A stretch of 62,872 nt of DNA from Dolichospermum sp. FACHB-1091 (GTDB lineage: Bacteria > Cyanobacteriota > Cyanobacteriia > Cyanobacteriales > Nostocaceae): positions 1-62,872 of the forward strand of contig NZ_JACJSB010000027.1 in NCBI RefSeq assembly GCF_014697585.1, given 5' to 3'. Position 1 is the stretch's first letter. Every line of letters begins with the position of its first letter. The notes under the pieces were generated by a model. It saw only the letters and a program-made list of their open reading frames with translations, was not told the origin of the DNA and did not search any database. Shown piece after piece: positions 8,959 to 16,905 of this stretch. A program made the position numbers and the translations under genes.

Positions 8959-9453
8959 CTACTTAAAGGTATTGCGGATTTCATCTTTCATTTTATCTGC
9001 AGGGTTACGAGATTCGCTTTCTGTATCCTTAGTTTTTCCCCCAGGTAGGTAATTAGGATTAACAATACTATTATCTATTGCCTTTTCGGTTTTAGCTTCA
9101 ATATTTTTTGTGACTGGCTTTGATTTTTGCTTCCAACTCCCATCTTTTATATCTTCAACTGCATTACGAACCTTGCTTTCCACCTGTTTTGCTTTTCCCA
9201 TAAATTGATCCTTTTTGTTTCCTCTAACATTACCAATAGCTTCCTGGATTTTACCTTCAATGTTCTTAGTTGTTGCTTCCACTCGATTCATGCTTGCAAT
9301 TTGAGTTAGGCTATTTGGTTGAGTCAACAAAGTTGTAGCCAAACTATCCTCAGCAGCAAAAGCTGTGAAAGTTACCAACAATAAAACTAAAGTAATGGTG
9401 AGAAAAAATTTGCGAAATGCTTGAACTAATATCATTGAATTTTGTTCCCTCAT
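8959..9453 (-). CDS. exported CsbD-like stress protein
   Basis: This 164-residue protein begins with a hydrophobic export signal (FFLTITLVLLLVTFTAFAAED) and continues with a CsbD-type sequence: TKNIEGKIQEAIGNVRGNKKDQFMGKAKQVESKVRNAVEDIKD. A second degenerate CsbD-like segment follows. CsbD proteins are small, charged, usually cytoplasmic proteins induced by general stress, so an exported member is unusual. A start six codons downstream at 9435 is also possible. It is the distal gene of a minus-strand stress block running from 11854 to 8959. Confidence 0.78.
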   Translation of the reverse strand: MREQNSMILVQAFRKFFLTITLVLLLVTFTAFAAEDSLATTLLTQPNSLTQIASMNRVEATTKNIEGKIQEAIGNVRGNKKDQFMGKAKQVESKVRNAVEDIKDGSWKQKSKPVTKNIEAKTEKAIDNSIVNPNYLPGGKTKDTESESRNPADKMKDEIRNTFK

Positions 9454-9493
9454 TTATAGGTTGGTAATTAATTTATTAAAGGCGTTATCACGG

Positions 9494-9955
9494 TCAATTT
9501 GGTACAGCCGGGACAATTTTGACTGCAACTTTCACACTTTTAACGCCTCTGATTTCCTTAGCAAGAGGATCAATTTTATTCAATTGTTCTTGAGTTTGTA
9601 CAGTTCCAGCCACGACAACTTCCCCATTTTTAGAAGTAACTGTTAATTGACCAGAGGGAATATTGGCTTCCAACTTAGAGCGCACTTCATTGGCAAGATC
9701 AGCATTAGCCCGGTCTACACTTCTCCCAGTCATGTTATAGCGTTCCTCACGGGCGCGAATATCTGCATTAAGCTGATCTCGACGGACTTTGCTAGTTGCA
9801 TCTTTTTGGTTACTTTGAACTGTTTTATCTGTGGGAACTTCACCAGTTTCCTCAGTCGAATTGGGCGCACTGCTACTAGTTTTAGCCTTATTGTCGCAGG
9901 CAACAGTTCCCAGAAGTAGAATGCCGCTGAGAACTAAAGGCATAATTTTTTTCAT
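9494..9955 (-). CDS. BON-domain lipoprotein
   Basis: This 153-residue protein has a lipoprotein signal peptide with lipobox LLGTVAC, so it should be lipid-anchored. After a low-complexity linker, the C-terminal half is a BON domain (DLANEVRSKLEANIPSGQLTVTSKNGEVVVAGTV...IRGVKSVKVAVKI). BON domains are found in OsmY-like stress proteins and are thought to bind membranes or phospholipids. It lies between the exported CsbD protein and the glycine-zipper stress protein, in keeping with an envelope-stress role. Confidence 0.88.
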   Translation of the reverse strand: MKKIMPLVLSGILLLGTVACDNKAKTSSSAPNSTEETGEVPTDKTVQSNQKDATSKVRRDQLNADIRAREERYNMTGRSVDRANADLANEVRSKLEANIPSGQLTVTSKNGEVVVAGTVQTQEQLNKIDPLAKEIRGVKSVKVAVKIVPAVPN

Positions 9956-10042
9956 GGTTCAAATCCTTGACTGTCCCGTTATTACCCTTTAAAACTGGGT
10001 TCTTTCCGGTGGGGAAATTCAAAAACATTCTGTAGCTGTACA

Positions 10043-10639
10043 TTAGAAACGAGAGACAGCAGTATCGGTATAACGACTAGTCGCTGGGGAATTGTAAACT
10101 TCCCATTCACGCACTCCTCTATTCTTGAGAATCGTTTCTGCCCGCAGGATTTCCGCCTCTGTACCATCTACAATCACCAAATAATTGCCATTGACTACAT
10201 AATCGTGATAGACCTGGGCCCGGTGTTCAGGAATTCCTAAACCCACCAGTCCACCAAGTAACCCCCCAACTGCTGCCCCAATTACGCCACCAGCTAGGGT
10301 TGTAGCGATCGCCGTAGCGGCAGCCCCGGCTAACATTACTGGACCGACTCCAGGGATAGCTAGAGTTCCTAACCCCACCAGCAAACCGGTTAGTCCCCCA
10401 ACTACTCCTCCTGCTTCCAATCCAGTTTTCGCTCCTTCGTCAACATGAGTAGTTTCGGTTACGTCTCTAATCCGTGTGTCACCAATCCGGTAACTCTGAC
10501 TCAACTCTTCGTTGTCTTTGGCAATTACAGATACCTGATTCATAGCAAATCCGTTATCTCGCAATTCACTCAGAGCATTCTCTGCCTGTTGGTGACTAGA
10601 AAACACTCCTACCGCTCGTTTATGAGAAATCAAAGTCAT
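10043..10639 (-). CDS. general stress protein with glycine-zipper core (GSP17M/YflT-like)
   Basis: This 198-residue protein starts with the YflT/GSP17M-like module (RAVGVFSSHQQAENALSELRDNGFAMNQVSVIAKD). The central region is a long glycine/alanine-rich hydrophobic stretch (residues about 72-135, GxxxG repeats) that could insert into membranes. The C-terminal part (YLVIVDGTEAEILRAETILKNRGVREWEVY) repeats the regulatory alpha-beta fold. Such proteins are induced by heat, salt or drying in other bacteria. The precise molecular function is not established. Confidence 0.82.
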   Translation of the reverse strand: MTLISHKRAVGVFSSHQQAENALSELRDNGFAMNQVSVIAKDNEELSQSYRIGDTRIRDVTETTHVDEGAKTGLEAGGVVGGLTGLLVGLGTLAIPGVGPVMLAGAAATAIATTLAGGVIGAAVGGLLGGLVGLGIPEHRAQVYHDYVVNGNYLVIVDGTEAEILRAETILKNRGVREWEVYNSPATSRYTDTAVSRF

Positions 10640-10708
10640 TTTTTTCTCCTTTCAAAAAGTGAATAAGTGGCAGGTAATCAGGGAAAACCCCCGCCCTGCC
10701 TATTTATG

Positions 10709-10891
10709 CTAGTCAATCAGTTTTTTGGCTTCATCTTTTACATCTTCAACTGTGTGGCGAATTTTGGCTTCTGCTTGTTTTTCTTTACCTTCTGCTTGAG
10801 TTTTCGGATCTCCAGTTACATCACCTACTGCTTCTTGAATCTTACCTTCAATGTTTTTAGCAGTTGCCTTGGCTCTATTTTGCATACTCAT
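10709..10891 (-). CDS. CsbD-family stress protein
   Basis: This is a 60-residue cytoplasmic CsbD-type protein: AKATAKNIEGKIQEAVGDVTGDPKTQAEGKEKQAEAKIRHTVEDVKDEAKKLID. Its length and charged, low-hydrophobicity composition are normal for the family. It closely resembles the middle of the exported CsbD-like protein at 8959-9453, so the exported gene may have arisen by fusing such a module to a signal peptide. A GATCAGGAGCAGATT-type purine stretch lies just upstream. Confidence 0.88.
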   Translation of the reverse strand: MSMQNRAKATAKNIEGKIQEAVGDVTGDPKTQAEGKEKQAEAKIRHTVEDVKDEAKKLID

Positions 10892-10957
10892 AATCTGCTC
10901 CTGATAGAAAATGATGAAAATTAATTAATTGATATCAAATGATGTGAAATCTAGGTT

Positions 10958-11854
10958 TTATCTCCTTTCCACATTCGGATGTTCTTGGGTGTTAATATCT
11001 AACTCTTCTCGACGCAGAGTTTCTTCGGCTTCAATGGTTTCGTGATCTACAACTTTATCAACTCTGACTTCTTCACGTAAGAAGGCTTCTTTATGAATGT
11101 CCGCAGTTTCTTCATAAACATTTATATGAGTCACTTCTGTTGTCCCAAAGCTATCAGCACCTAAAGTAACTGCTTCTCCCGCATTTGTAGGAGTTATTTT
11201 TTCAATCACAACTCGTTCTTTATCTATTGGTACAGATACCCGCGCTTTTTCTGTTTCTGTATGTTTACCAACAATAACTTCTCCCGTCTTCGTGCGGATT
11301 TTATTGGCAATTAATCTTTCTTGATATAGTTTGAATGTTTGATGATCTTGCTCATTCAGGGCATATAAAGCCGGTTCTTGTTGATAGTCATAGCCATTGC
11401 CATTACCAGACTTCTGAGGTGAGGCTATAGGCGCTACCATGGTAGCTCCAGCAGTTCTAGAGGAGGCTGTATCCATAGCACCAGAACTTTCTAAGAATGC
11501 TTCCGAACGATATACTCCTCTTACTTGTTCTTCATAGTTATAATCAATTTCTTTGTGTTCGTTAAATTCAGGTAAATTCTCCGCTTGTTGCTTGGTCATT
11601 CCTACTGTATAAATCCGTTCCGAGGTATGATCAATTCGTGAACGACCAACTGGTAATAAAACTTTTTTACCGAAAATCCATAGGCCTAAATCAACAACAA
11701 AATACCGAAAATGTCCTTTTTCATCTACTAAAATGTCACTGACTGTACCAATCTTTTCATCTACACTAACATAGACACCCATGCCTTTGATATCTTTACC
11801 TTCAAAACTATCACGATAATTTGGATCAAAGTCTTTGATTTTTAAAAGAGTCAT
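10958..11854 (-). CDS. PRC-barrel and DUF2382 (YsnF/AvaK) domain protein
   Basis: This 298-residue protein has an N-terminal PRC-barrel (GMGVYVSVDEKIGTVSDILVDEKGHFRYFVVDLG...KKVLLPVGRSRID). The C-terminal YsnF/AvaK DUF2382 domain (residues about 180-290) contains LYQERLIANKIRTKTGEVIVGKHTETEKARVSVPIDKERVVIEKI. AvaK is the Anabaena akinete-associated member of this family, and YsnF is a Bacillus stress protein. It is probably the first gene of the minus-strand stress block. The roughly 520-base region upstream should carry its promoter. Confidence 0.9.
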   Translation of the reverse strand: MTLLKIKDFDPNYRDSFEGKDIKGMGVYVSVDEKIGTVSDILVDEKGHFRYFVVDLGLWIFGKKVLLPVGRSRIDHTSERIYTVGMTKQQAENLPEFNEHKEIDYNYEEQVRGVYRSEAFLESSGAMDTASSRTAGATMVAPIASPQKSGNGNGYDYQQEPALYALNEQDHQTFKLYQERLIANKIRTKTGEVIVGKHTETEKARVSVPIDKERVVIEKITPTNAGEAVTLGADSFGTTEVTHINVYEETADIHKEAFLREEVRVDKVVDHETIEAEETLRREELDINTQEHPNVERR

Positions 11855-12374
11855 AATTTTTTCCTCTCCAATTTATTAGCTTATTTCTGGGTTTAAAGTC
11901 TTTATTGTTTGATGTCATTGACTACCCATTAAGCGATTAAGTTCAATTGATTATTCTCAACATTAGAACCTGGTAAAGTGGAATTTTTAGTTTCTAACTG
12001 TTCTGTTCTAATACGTTCATATTAGATATTTTTATGTTTAAGACCTTCCATCAAAGGTCTGATTATATTTGTATGTAATTAGATAGATATTATCAACTAA
12101 GTAAGTTTATAAAAATAAATACATTTCTCACTTACACTATTACTAGACATTAGTAACACTATCCAAGCCTCATATACGGATATTTTTCCCAAAATTCCTT
12201 CAGAAAAATTGGTAATAATACACCCAGTGTCAAAAAATTGCACTAAAATCACTACGACGGTAATCTTTGGGCATCAGGTATGGGGTATTTTTAAGTCAGC
12301 TTGACGATAAAATTAATCCACTATCTGTAGCCTATGGGCTTCCGTCCCTAAAAAATTAGAGAGTTAACTTACTT
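11855..12374. other. divergent intergenic region
   Basis: This AT-rich stretch of 520 bases separates the stress block (minus) from the membrane-protein gene (plus) and should carry regulatory sites for both. I could not identify a convincing operator or a short gene in it. Confidence 0.35.
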
Positions 12375-13061
12375 ATGTTTCAGTTGTTAAGCCGGGTTTT
12401 GCTATGGCTCTTAATTGGTGTTGTCGCCTACTCCTTGTTTCAAAGATTCTATCCCACAGCAACTTTTGTCGGTAGATTCATTTTAGGACTGGTAATTGTT
12501 GTCTTAGCTTTGGCTTTTTTTAATCCTAATGAACTAGCAGTATCTTCTTTATGGCGGGTTATATCCTTTCCTCTCAAGCCCTTGGGAGCTTCGGTTTTAA
12601 TGTTGTGTTTCGCTGCTCAAAAAATTAAAGGAGGTGGCATAGACAAACCGGGCGGTTACTTACTAGGATGGGCTTTAGGTATTTTATTTCTATCGAGTAC
12701 ACCTGCGATCGCTTATTTCTTAGTTAGATCACCAATTGCTACAGTTGATGGTACTAATCTCAATTATCAATCTTCTTCATCTGCTTTAGTAGCCTTAGCT
12801 CCAGTCAATACTAGTCCTAGTACCTCAGATATTCAGCAAAATATTATCCTGCATCAGCAAGAGATCAATTCCCCCATTATAGCTTTTAATAGTATGAATA
12901 GGAACCTTCCCTCCTATCTACTCCAAAATCCCCAAGAAATCAGAAGTCGTGGGTTACGGGTAGAGGATTTTGTTCCTAGTGCAGAAACTCTGCAACTTAC
13001 TACCCAAGTATGGGAAAGTTATCTCAACCAAATTTATGTTTTCTTGCGTGGTCGCTCGTGA
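12375..13061 (+). CDS. hypothetical membrane protein
   Basis: This 228-residue protein is not one I recognise. The first 120 residues contain four hydrophobic segments (around 7-20, 29-48, 68-80 and 96-117), so it is an inner- or thylakoid-membrane protein. The remainder is hydrophilic and predicted to lie outside the membrane. This part contains IRSRGLRVEDFVPSAETLQL and an amphipathic C terminus. Late motifs of this kind are seen in cyanobacterial proteins near YdcF-type membrane proteins, but I make no assignment. An ABC exporter gene follows 73 bases downstream on the same strand. Confidence 0.75.
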   Translation: MFQLLSRVLLWLLIGVVAYSLFQRFYPTATFVGRFILGLVIVVLALAFFNPNELAVSSLWRVISFPLKPLGASVLMLCFAAQKIKGGGIDKPGGYLLGWALGILFLSSTPAIAYFLVRSPIATVDGTNLNYQSSSSALVALAPVNTSPSTSDIQQNIILHQQEINSPIIAFNSMNRNLPSYLLQNPQEIRSRGLRVEDFVPSAETLQLTTQVWESYLNQIYVFLRGRS

Positions 13062-13134
13062 TCATGTTTAAAATATGACTTGGTTTAGGAGATCAAGGTG
13101 GAAACAGATTAATCACTAATCATTAATTGCTGGC

Positions 13135-14892
13135 ATGGCCAAATCGCACAGACTTGCTAAAATCGCTAATTATCTACGTCCCTATTGGCGGGAAACTATA
13201 TCAGGCATTATCGCCTTATTAGTCGTCAATGCACTGGGGGTATATATTCCTTTGTTAATTAGTTCTGGAGTAGATACACTTTCAAATTCAACAAATTTGA
13301 GTTTTCACCAGGTGGTACATTATGTAGTGATTATTTCTCTACTGAGTTCCGCTATGTGGATAGTACGAATGGCTTCCCGTATTTGGATATTTGGTGTGGG
13401 AAGACAGGTGGAATTTGACCTCAAACAGCGAATTTTTGCACATTTACTCCGATTAGAACCTGCTTATTTTACGTTTAATACCCCTGGGGACTTAATTAGC
13501 CGCGCTACTAGTGATGTAGATAATATTCGACGATTATTAGGCTTTGCTGTTTTGAGTTTGGCAAATACCATGTTCGCCTACGCTCTAACATTACCAGTCA
13601 TGTTATCCTTGAGTGTAGACCTGACATTGGCATCATTAGCAGTTTATCCTCTCATGTTTCTCGTGGTGCATTTTTTTAGCGATCGCCTGCGTGACGAACA
13701 AACCGCTGTTCAGGAAAAACTTGCAAATATCAGTGAACTTGTCCGGGAGGATATTAGCGGTATTACTCTCATTAAAATTTACGCCCAAGAAGAAAATGAG
13801 CGTCAAGCTTTTAATCGGGAAAATCAACAGCTATTAACTGCTAATCTGCAATTAGCTAAAACTCGCAATACTCTATTTCCTCTCATTGGTGGTTTAGCTA
13901 GTCTCAGTTCTTTAATAATCATCTGGTTAGGTACAGCACGAATATCTACTGGTTCTCTAGCAATTGGGGATTTTTTAGCGCTACTAATTTATGTAGAGCG
14001 TTTAGTTTTCCCCACGGCTTTATTAGGATTTACCATTACTGCTTATCAACGAGGTGAAGTTAGTATTGACCGATTAGAGACTATTCTCAGTGTAACCCCC
14101 AAAATTCAAGACACAGCTAATAGTCAACATATTGAAATCAGTAATATCCAAGGAGAACTAACAGCAGTAAATTTTAATTACACTTACCCTGGCGCTAATA
14201 CCCCAGCTTTAGACCATCTCAATTTTACTATTGCCCCTGGGGAAATAGTCGCCATTATCGGTCCTGTAGGTTGCGGAAAATCAACTTTCGCCAATGCTAT
14301 CCCTAGATTATTGGATATTCAGCCCGGACAATTATTTTTAGATGGCTGGGATATTACTCAACTCGCTGTGAGTGATTTAAGAAAAGCCATCGCTTACGTA
14401 CCTCAAGATAGCTTTTTATTCAGTACCACCATCAAAAATAATATCCGTTATGGCGACCCCCTAGCCCCAGAAGAAAATGTCATTTATGCGGGCAAAATGG
14501 CGCAAATTGATTCAGAAATCGGTAAATTTCCCAAAAAATACGAAACCATCGTCGGAGAGCGCGGTATTACTCTTTCTGGTGGACAACGACAACGCACAGC
14601 TTTAGCAAGAGCCATGCTAATTGATGCCCCAATTTTGCTTTTAGATGATGCCCTTTCCAGTGTAGATAATCAAACTGCTACACAAATTCTGGCTAATCTC
14701 TCCACAGGTACAAAAAGAAAAACTGTGATTTTCATTACTCACCAACTTTCCGCAGCGGCCACTGCTAACCGAATTTTAGTCATGGATCACGGTAGAATTG
14801 TCCAAAGCGGTAATCACTCAGAACTGGTGGAACAGCCCGGACTTTACAGGACTTTATGGAATCAACATCTTGTAGAAGAACTACTCCATTAA
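13135..14892 (+). CDS. ABC exporter half-transporter (MdlA-like)
   Basis: This 585-residue protein has an N-terminal six-helix ABC exporter transmembrane domain (residues about 15-310) and a C-terminal ATPase. Visible motifs are Walker A GPVGCGKST, Q-loop YVPQDSFLFS, signature LSGGQRQR, Walker B ILLLDDALSSVD and the switch histidine in FITHQ. The residue after the Walker B aspartate is Asp (LLLDD), where a catalytic Glu is usual. This is typical of the degenerate half of heterodimeric exporters such as MdlA. A partner half-transporter is not adjacent. The substrate is unknown. Confidence 0.9.
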   Translation: MAKSHRLAKIANYLRPYWRETISGIIALLVVNALGVYIPLLISSGVDTLSNSTNLSFHQVVHYVVIISLLSSAMWIVRMASRIWIFGVGRQVEFDLKQRIFAHLLRLEPAYFTFNTPGDLISRATSDVDNIRRLLGFAVLSLANTMFAYALTLPVMLSLSVDLTLASLAVYPLMFLVVHFFSDRLRDEQTAVQEKLANISELVREDISGITLIKIYAQEENERQAFNRENQQLLTANLQLAKTRNTLFPLIGGLASLSSLIIIWLGTARISTGSLAIGDFLALLIYVERLVFPTALLGFTITAYQRGEVSIDRLETILSVTPKIQDTANSQHIEISNIQGELTAVNFNYTYPGANTPALDHLNFTIAPGEIVAIIGPVGCGKSTFANAIPRLLDIQPGQLFLDGWDITQLAVSDLRKAIAYVPQDSFLFSTTIKNNIRYGDPLAPEENVIYAGKMAQIDSEIGKFPKKYETIVGERGITLSGGQRQRTALARAMLIDAPILLLDDALSSVDNQTATQILANLSTGTKRKTVIFITHQLSAAATANRILVMDHGRIVQSGNHSELVEQPGLYRTLWNQHLVEELLH

Positions 14893-15346
14893 ACTAAAAT
14901 TACTTGATTTTGAAAATAATTAGCACTTACCTTACTAATCAGACCAATTTTTGCCATAATCTAAAGTTAATCTAAGGTTAATCAAATGTTACCCATTAAT
15001 TTACCTGTTAGGGGGTGTTTTCAACCTATTCTATAAATTTAGTAAGCTCCTTCCTTCTTAGGTAAGTGGTACTTACCACCACCCCCAACCCTCTCATAAA
15101 AAAAGAAAAGCAGATTTATTACGTCTAATGTGTCAGTTGTCCCTCCCCCTCCCCTTCTGACTCCTAAATTCTGCTAGGTCCAACAAGGTTATGAAAACCT
15201 CTCAAGCAACTCCCCGGAGGGTAAAGCATGGGTAAGAGGAAAGTCTGGAAAGAGGTGTTTTAAGTAAAATTGTTCACTTCCCAAACATTCTCTTGATAAT
15301 GCTGATGATTATTACTGTTGGCTGAATATATAGGAATATCACTGTA
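14893..15346. other. intergenic region with possible RNA structure
   Basis: No gene of convincing quality lies in these 454 bases. There is a perfect 7-bp hairpin GGTAAGT-GGT-ACTTACC near 15061-15077. A nested structure at 15199-15239 places CTCC/GGAG inside CCTCT/AGAGG. Base composition rises in GC at 15180-15260 compared with the flanks. This could be a structured leader of the following coiled-coil gene or a small RNA. I do not recognise a known family. Confidence 0.3.
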
Positions 15347-15679
15347 ATGATTTTTTCTCAAAATTGGAGCAAACCAGAAATGATTGCAATTGGAGTAGAG
15401 GCCAAATTCAGTCGCTTAGAATCTATTGTTGAACAAATTGGAGACGCTGTACTGTCTACAACTGAAACAATTGAACGTCTTGGTCAAAGAGTAGATTCCC
15501 TGAGTTTACAACTAGAAATTCAAGGAAAACAAGTACAGCAGCAAAGTTATCAGATTTTTTCCTTGTGTGACGCTGTTCAAAGTCTGGCAGACTCTCACAA
15601 AGAGTCAATACGACAAATCACTCAACTGTCACAAACTTTAGATGGACTCCTATCTTTACTGCAAAATTCAGATGAATAA
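15347..15679 (+). CDS. small coiled-coil protein of unknown function
   Basis: This 110-residue protein has long amphipathic heptads from about residue 20 to the end (KFSRLESIVEQIGDAVLSTTETIERLGQRVDSLSLQLEIQGKQVQQQSYQIF...). It has no signal peptide or membrane segment. A coiled-coil oligomer is likely. It is followed by surE on the opposite strand, so the two genes converge within 28 bases. I do not recognise a family. Confidence 0.65.
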   Translation: MIFSQNWSKPEMIAIGVEAKFSRLESIVEQIGDAVLSTTETIERLGQRVDSLSLQLEIQGKQVQQQSYQIFSLCDAVQSLADSHKESIRQITQLSQTLDGLLSLLQNSDE

Positions 15680-15707
15680 TTACCACAGTTGATGTTAAAA
15701 GTTAATG

Positions 15708-16400
15708 TTAAACTCTTAACTTTGTCACCGCAATTTTTCCAGAAAAACATATATCAACATCACTATTAGGAGTTCGCTCTCGGTTTCCGTATTCTCCTAT
15801 GTAGTAAAAATCATTATCCTGTATGCGATAATTAACAGGTAAAGGTTTTGTACAAGGTTGACAAAATATCACCTCTGGAAATGGCGCCTCCGGTGACAAA
15901 TGGGGTAAATTAACATTCCAAAAACATCCGGGTTCTAGAGGAAGTTGAATTAAATTCTCTAATAATTTGGAAGTCCATTTAGTGGCCGCATCCCAATTAT
16001 AATCGAGATTGCCGCGACGATAGTGAGAAACAGCAATTCCTGGGATACCGTGTATTGCTGCTTCTCTAACAGCAGCGACAGTACCGGAAATATACGCATC
16101 AACTCCTAAGTTTCCACCAGCATTAATACCTGAGATTACGTAATTGACATCTTTCACAATATGTGATATGGCAACTCGGATACAATCAGCAGGAGTTCCC
16201 CCTATTGCATACTCCAAATCAGAACGACGTTCGACGTTAATTGGCTGATGGGTAGTAACTTGATGTCCACAGCCTGATTGATGTAATTGTGGTGCAGCAA
16301 TAATCAGTTTAGTCCTGTCATATTTACCGCTTACGGCTTTCAGTAAAGCTGCAATACCCGGTGCATCAATACCGTCGTCATTGGTTAAAATTATAGTCAT
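15708..16400 (-). CDS. surE: 5'/3'-nucleotidase SurE
   Basis: SurE is a metal-dependent phosphatase acting on nucleoside monophosphates. The 230-residue protein carries the N-terminal metal site LTNDDGIDAPGI, the conserved APQLHQSGCGH loop, GGTPADCIRVA and SGINAGGNLGVDAYISGTVAAVREA. These match the catalytic core of the family, and the length is normal. It stands as a single gene, convergent with the upstream coiled-coil gene. Confidence 0.95.
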   Translation of the reverse strand: MTIILTNDDGIDAPGIAALLKAVSGKYDRTKLIIAAPQLHQSGCGHQVTTHQPINVERRSDLEYAIGGTPADCIRVAISHIVKDVNYVISGINAGGNLGVDAYISGTVAAVREAAIHGIPGIAVSHYRRGNLDYNWDAATKWTSKLLENLIQLPLEPGCFWNVNLPHLSPEAPFPEVIFCQPCTKPLPVNYRIQDNDFYYIGEYGNRERTPNSDVDICFSGKIAVTKLRV

Positions 16401-16905
16401 TAGTCATTGGTGGTTGGTCATCAACCTGGCTGGAATATGGTTTCAGGGTGAAACTACTGGAAATTACACTGATTTACCATAGTATGAATTTAGCATATAT
16501 CAGATAGCTTTAACATTTTTGTTGTTTATATTTGTGATTTCATGAAATTACTTGAGTAGCTTAGTATATAAATGGTTAGGGTGTCAAGATAGATGGGACA
16601 CTTCCCAAACTGGCCGCTAGTTAGTTCTTTTACCTTTGCTATTGGTATTACTGGTTATTTCATGCTACAAACACTCATAACTTGTCTGATTTGGCAGTAT
16701 GTTGAAGTTATACTTATAGTGTAACATAGCTGATAGCGCGTTTTTTAGCACTTCATGTTCATTATTGCAATTATCAAACAATATAGGAATCCGGTTTGAT
16801 TCTGTGAATTTTCGGTTGAGTTAGGGAACAGGGAACAGGGAACAGGGAACAAGAATTTCAGTATGTACCGAGTTCTGTTGAAAAATCAAATAGGAGTCCC
16901 ATAGA
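16401..16905. other. intergenic region with STRR repeat and a possible 43-codon gene
   Basis: This 505-base gap holds a short open frame, ATG 16593 to stop 16724. It encodes a 43-residue hydrophobic peptide (MGHFPNWPLVSSFTFAIGIT...), but there is no clear ribosome-binding site. A heptameric tandem repeat lies at 16824-16851. The rest is AT-rich and unremarkable. Confidence 0.35.
16824..16851. repeat. heptameric tandem repeat (STRR), four GGGAACA units
   Basis: Four exact copies of GGGAACA stand in tandem. The same heptamer recurs four times at 35120-35147, where it runs directly into five GGTTACA units. Short tandemly repeated heptamers are a known genomic feature of heterocystous cyanobacteria. 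Confidence 0.9.

Noticed and set aside
15236-15260. AAGAGGAAAGTCTGGA resembling the GAGGAAAGTCC motif of RNase P RNA
   Set aside because: Only this short motif matches. The remaining conserved elements and the required length are absent before the next gene.
16824-16851. Short tandem repeats as a CRISPR array
   Set aside because: Units are seven bases with no spacers. They are STRR heptamers. No CRISPR array or cas gene was seen in the window.
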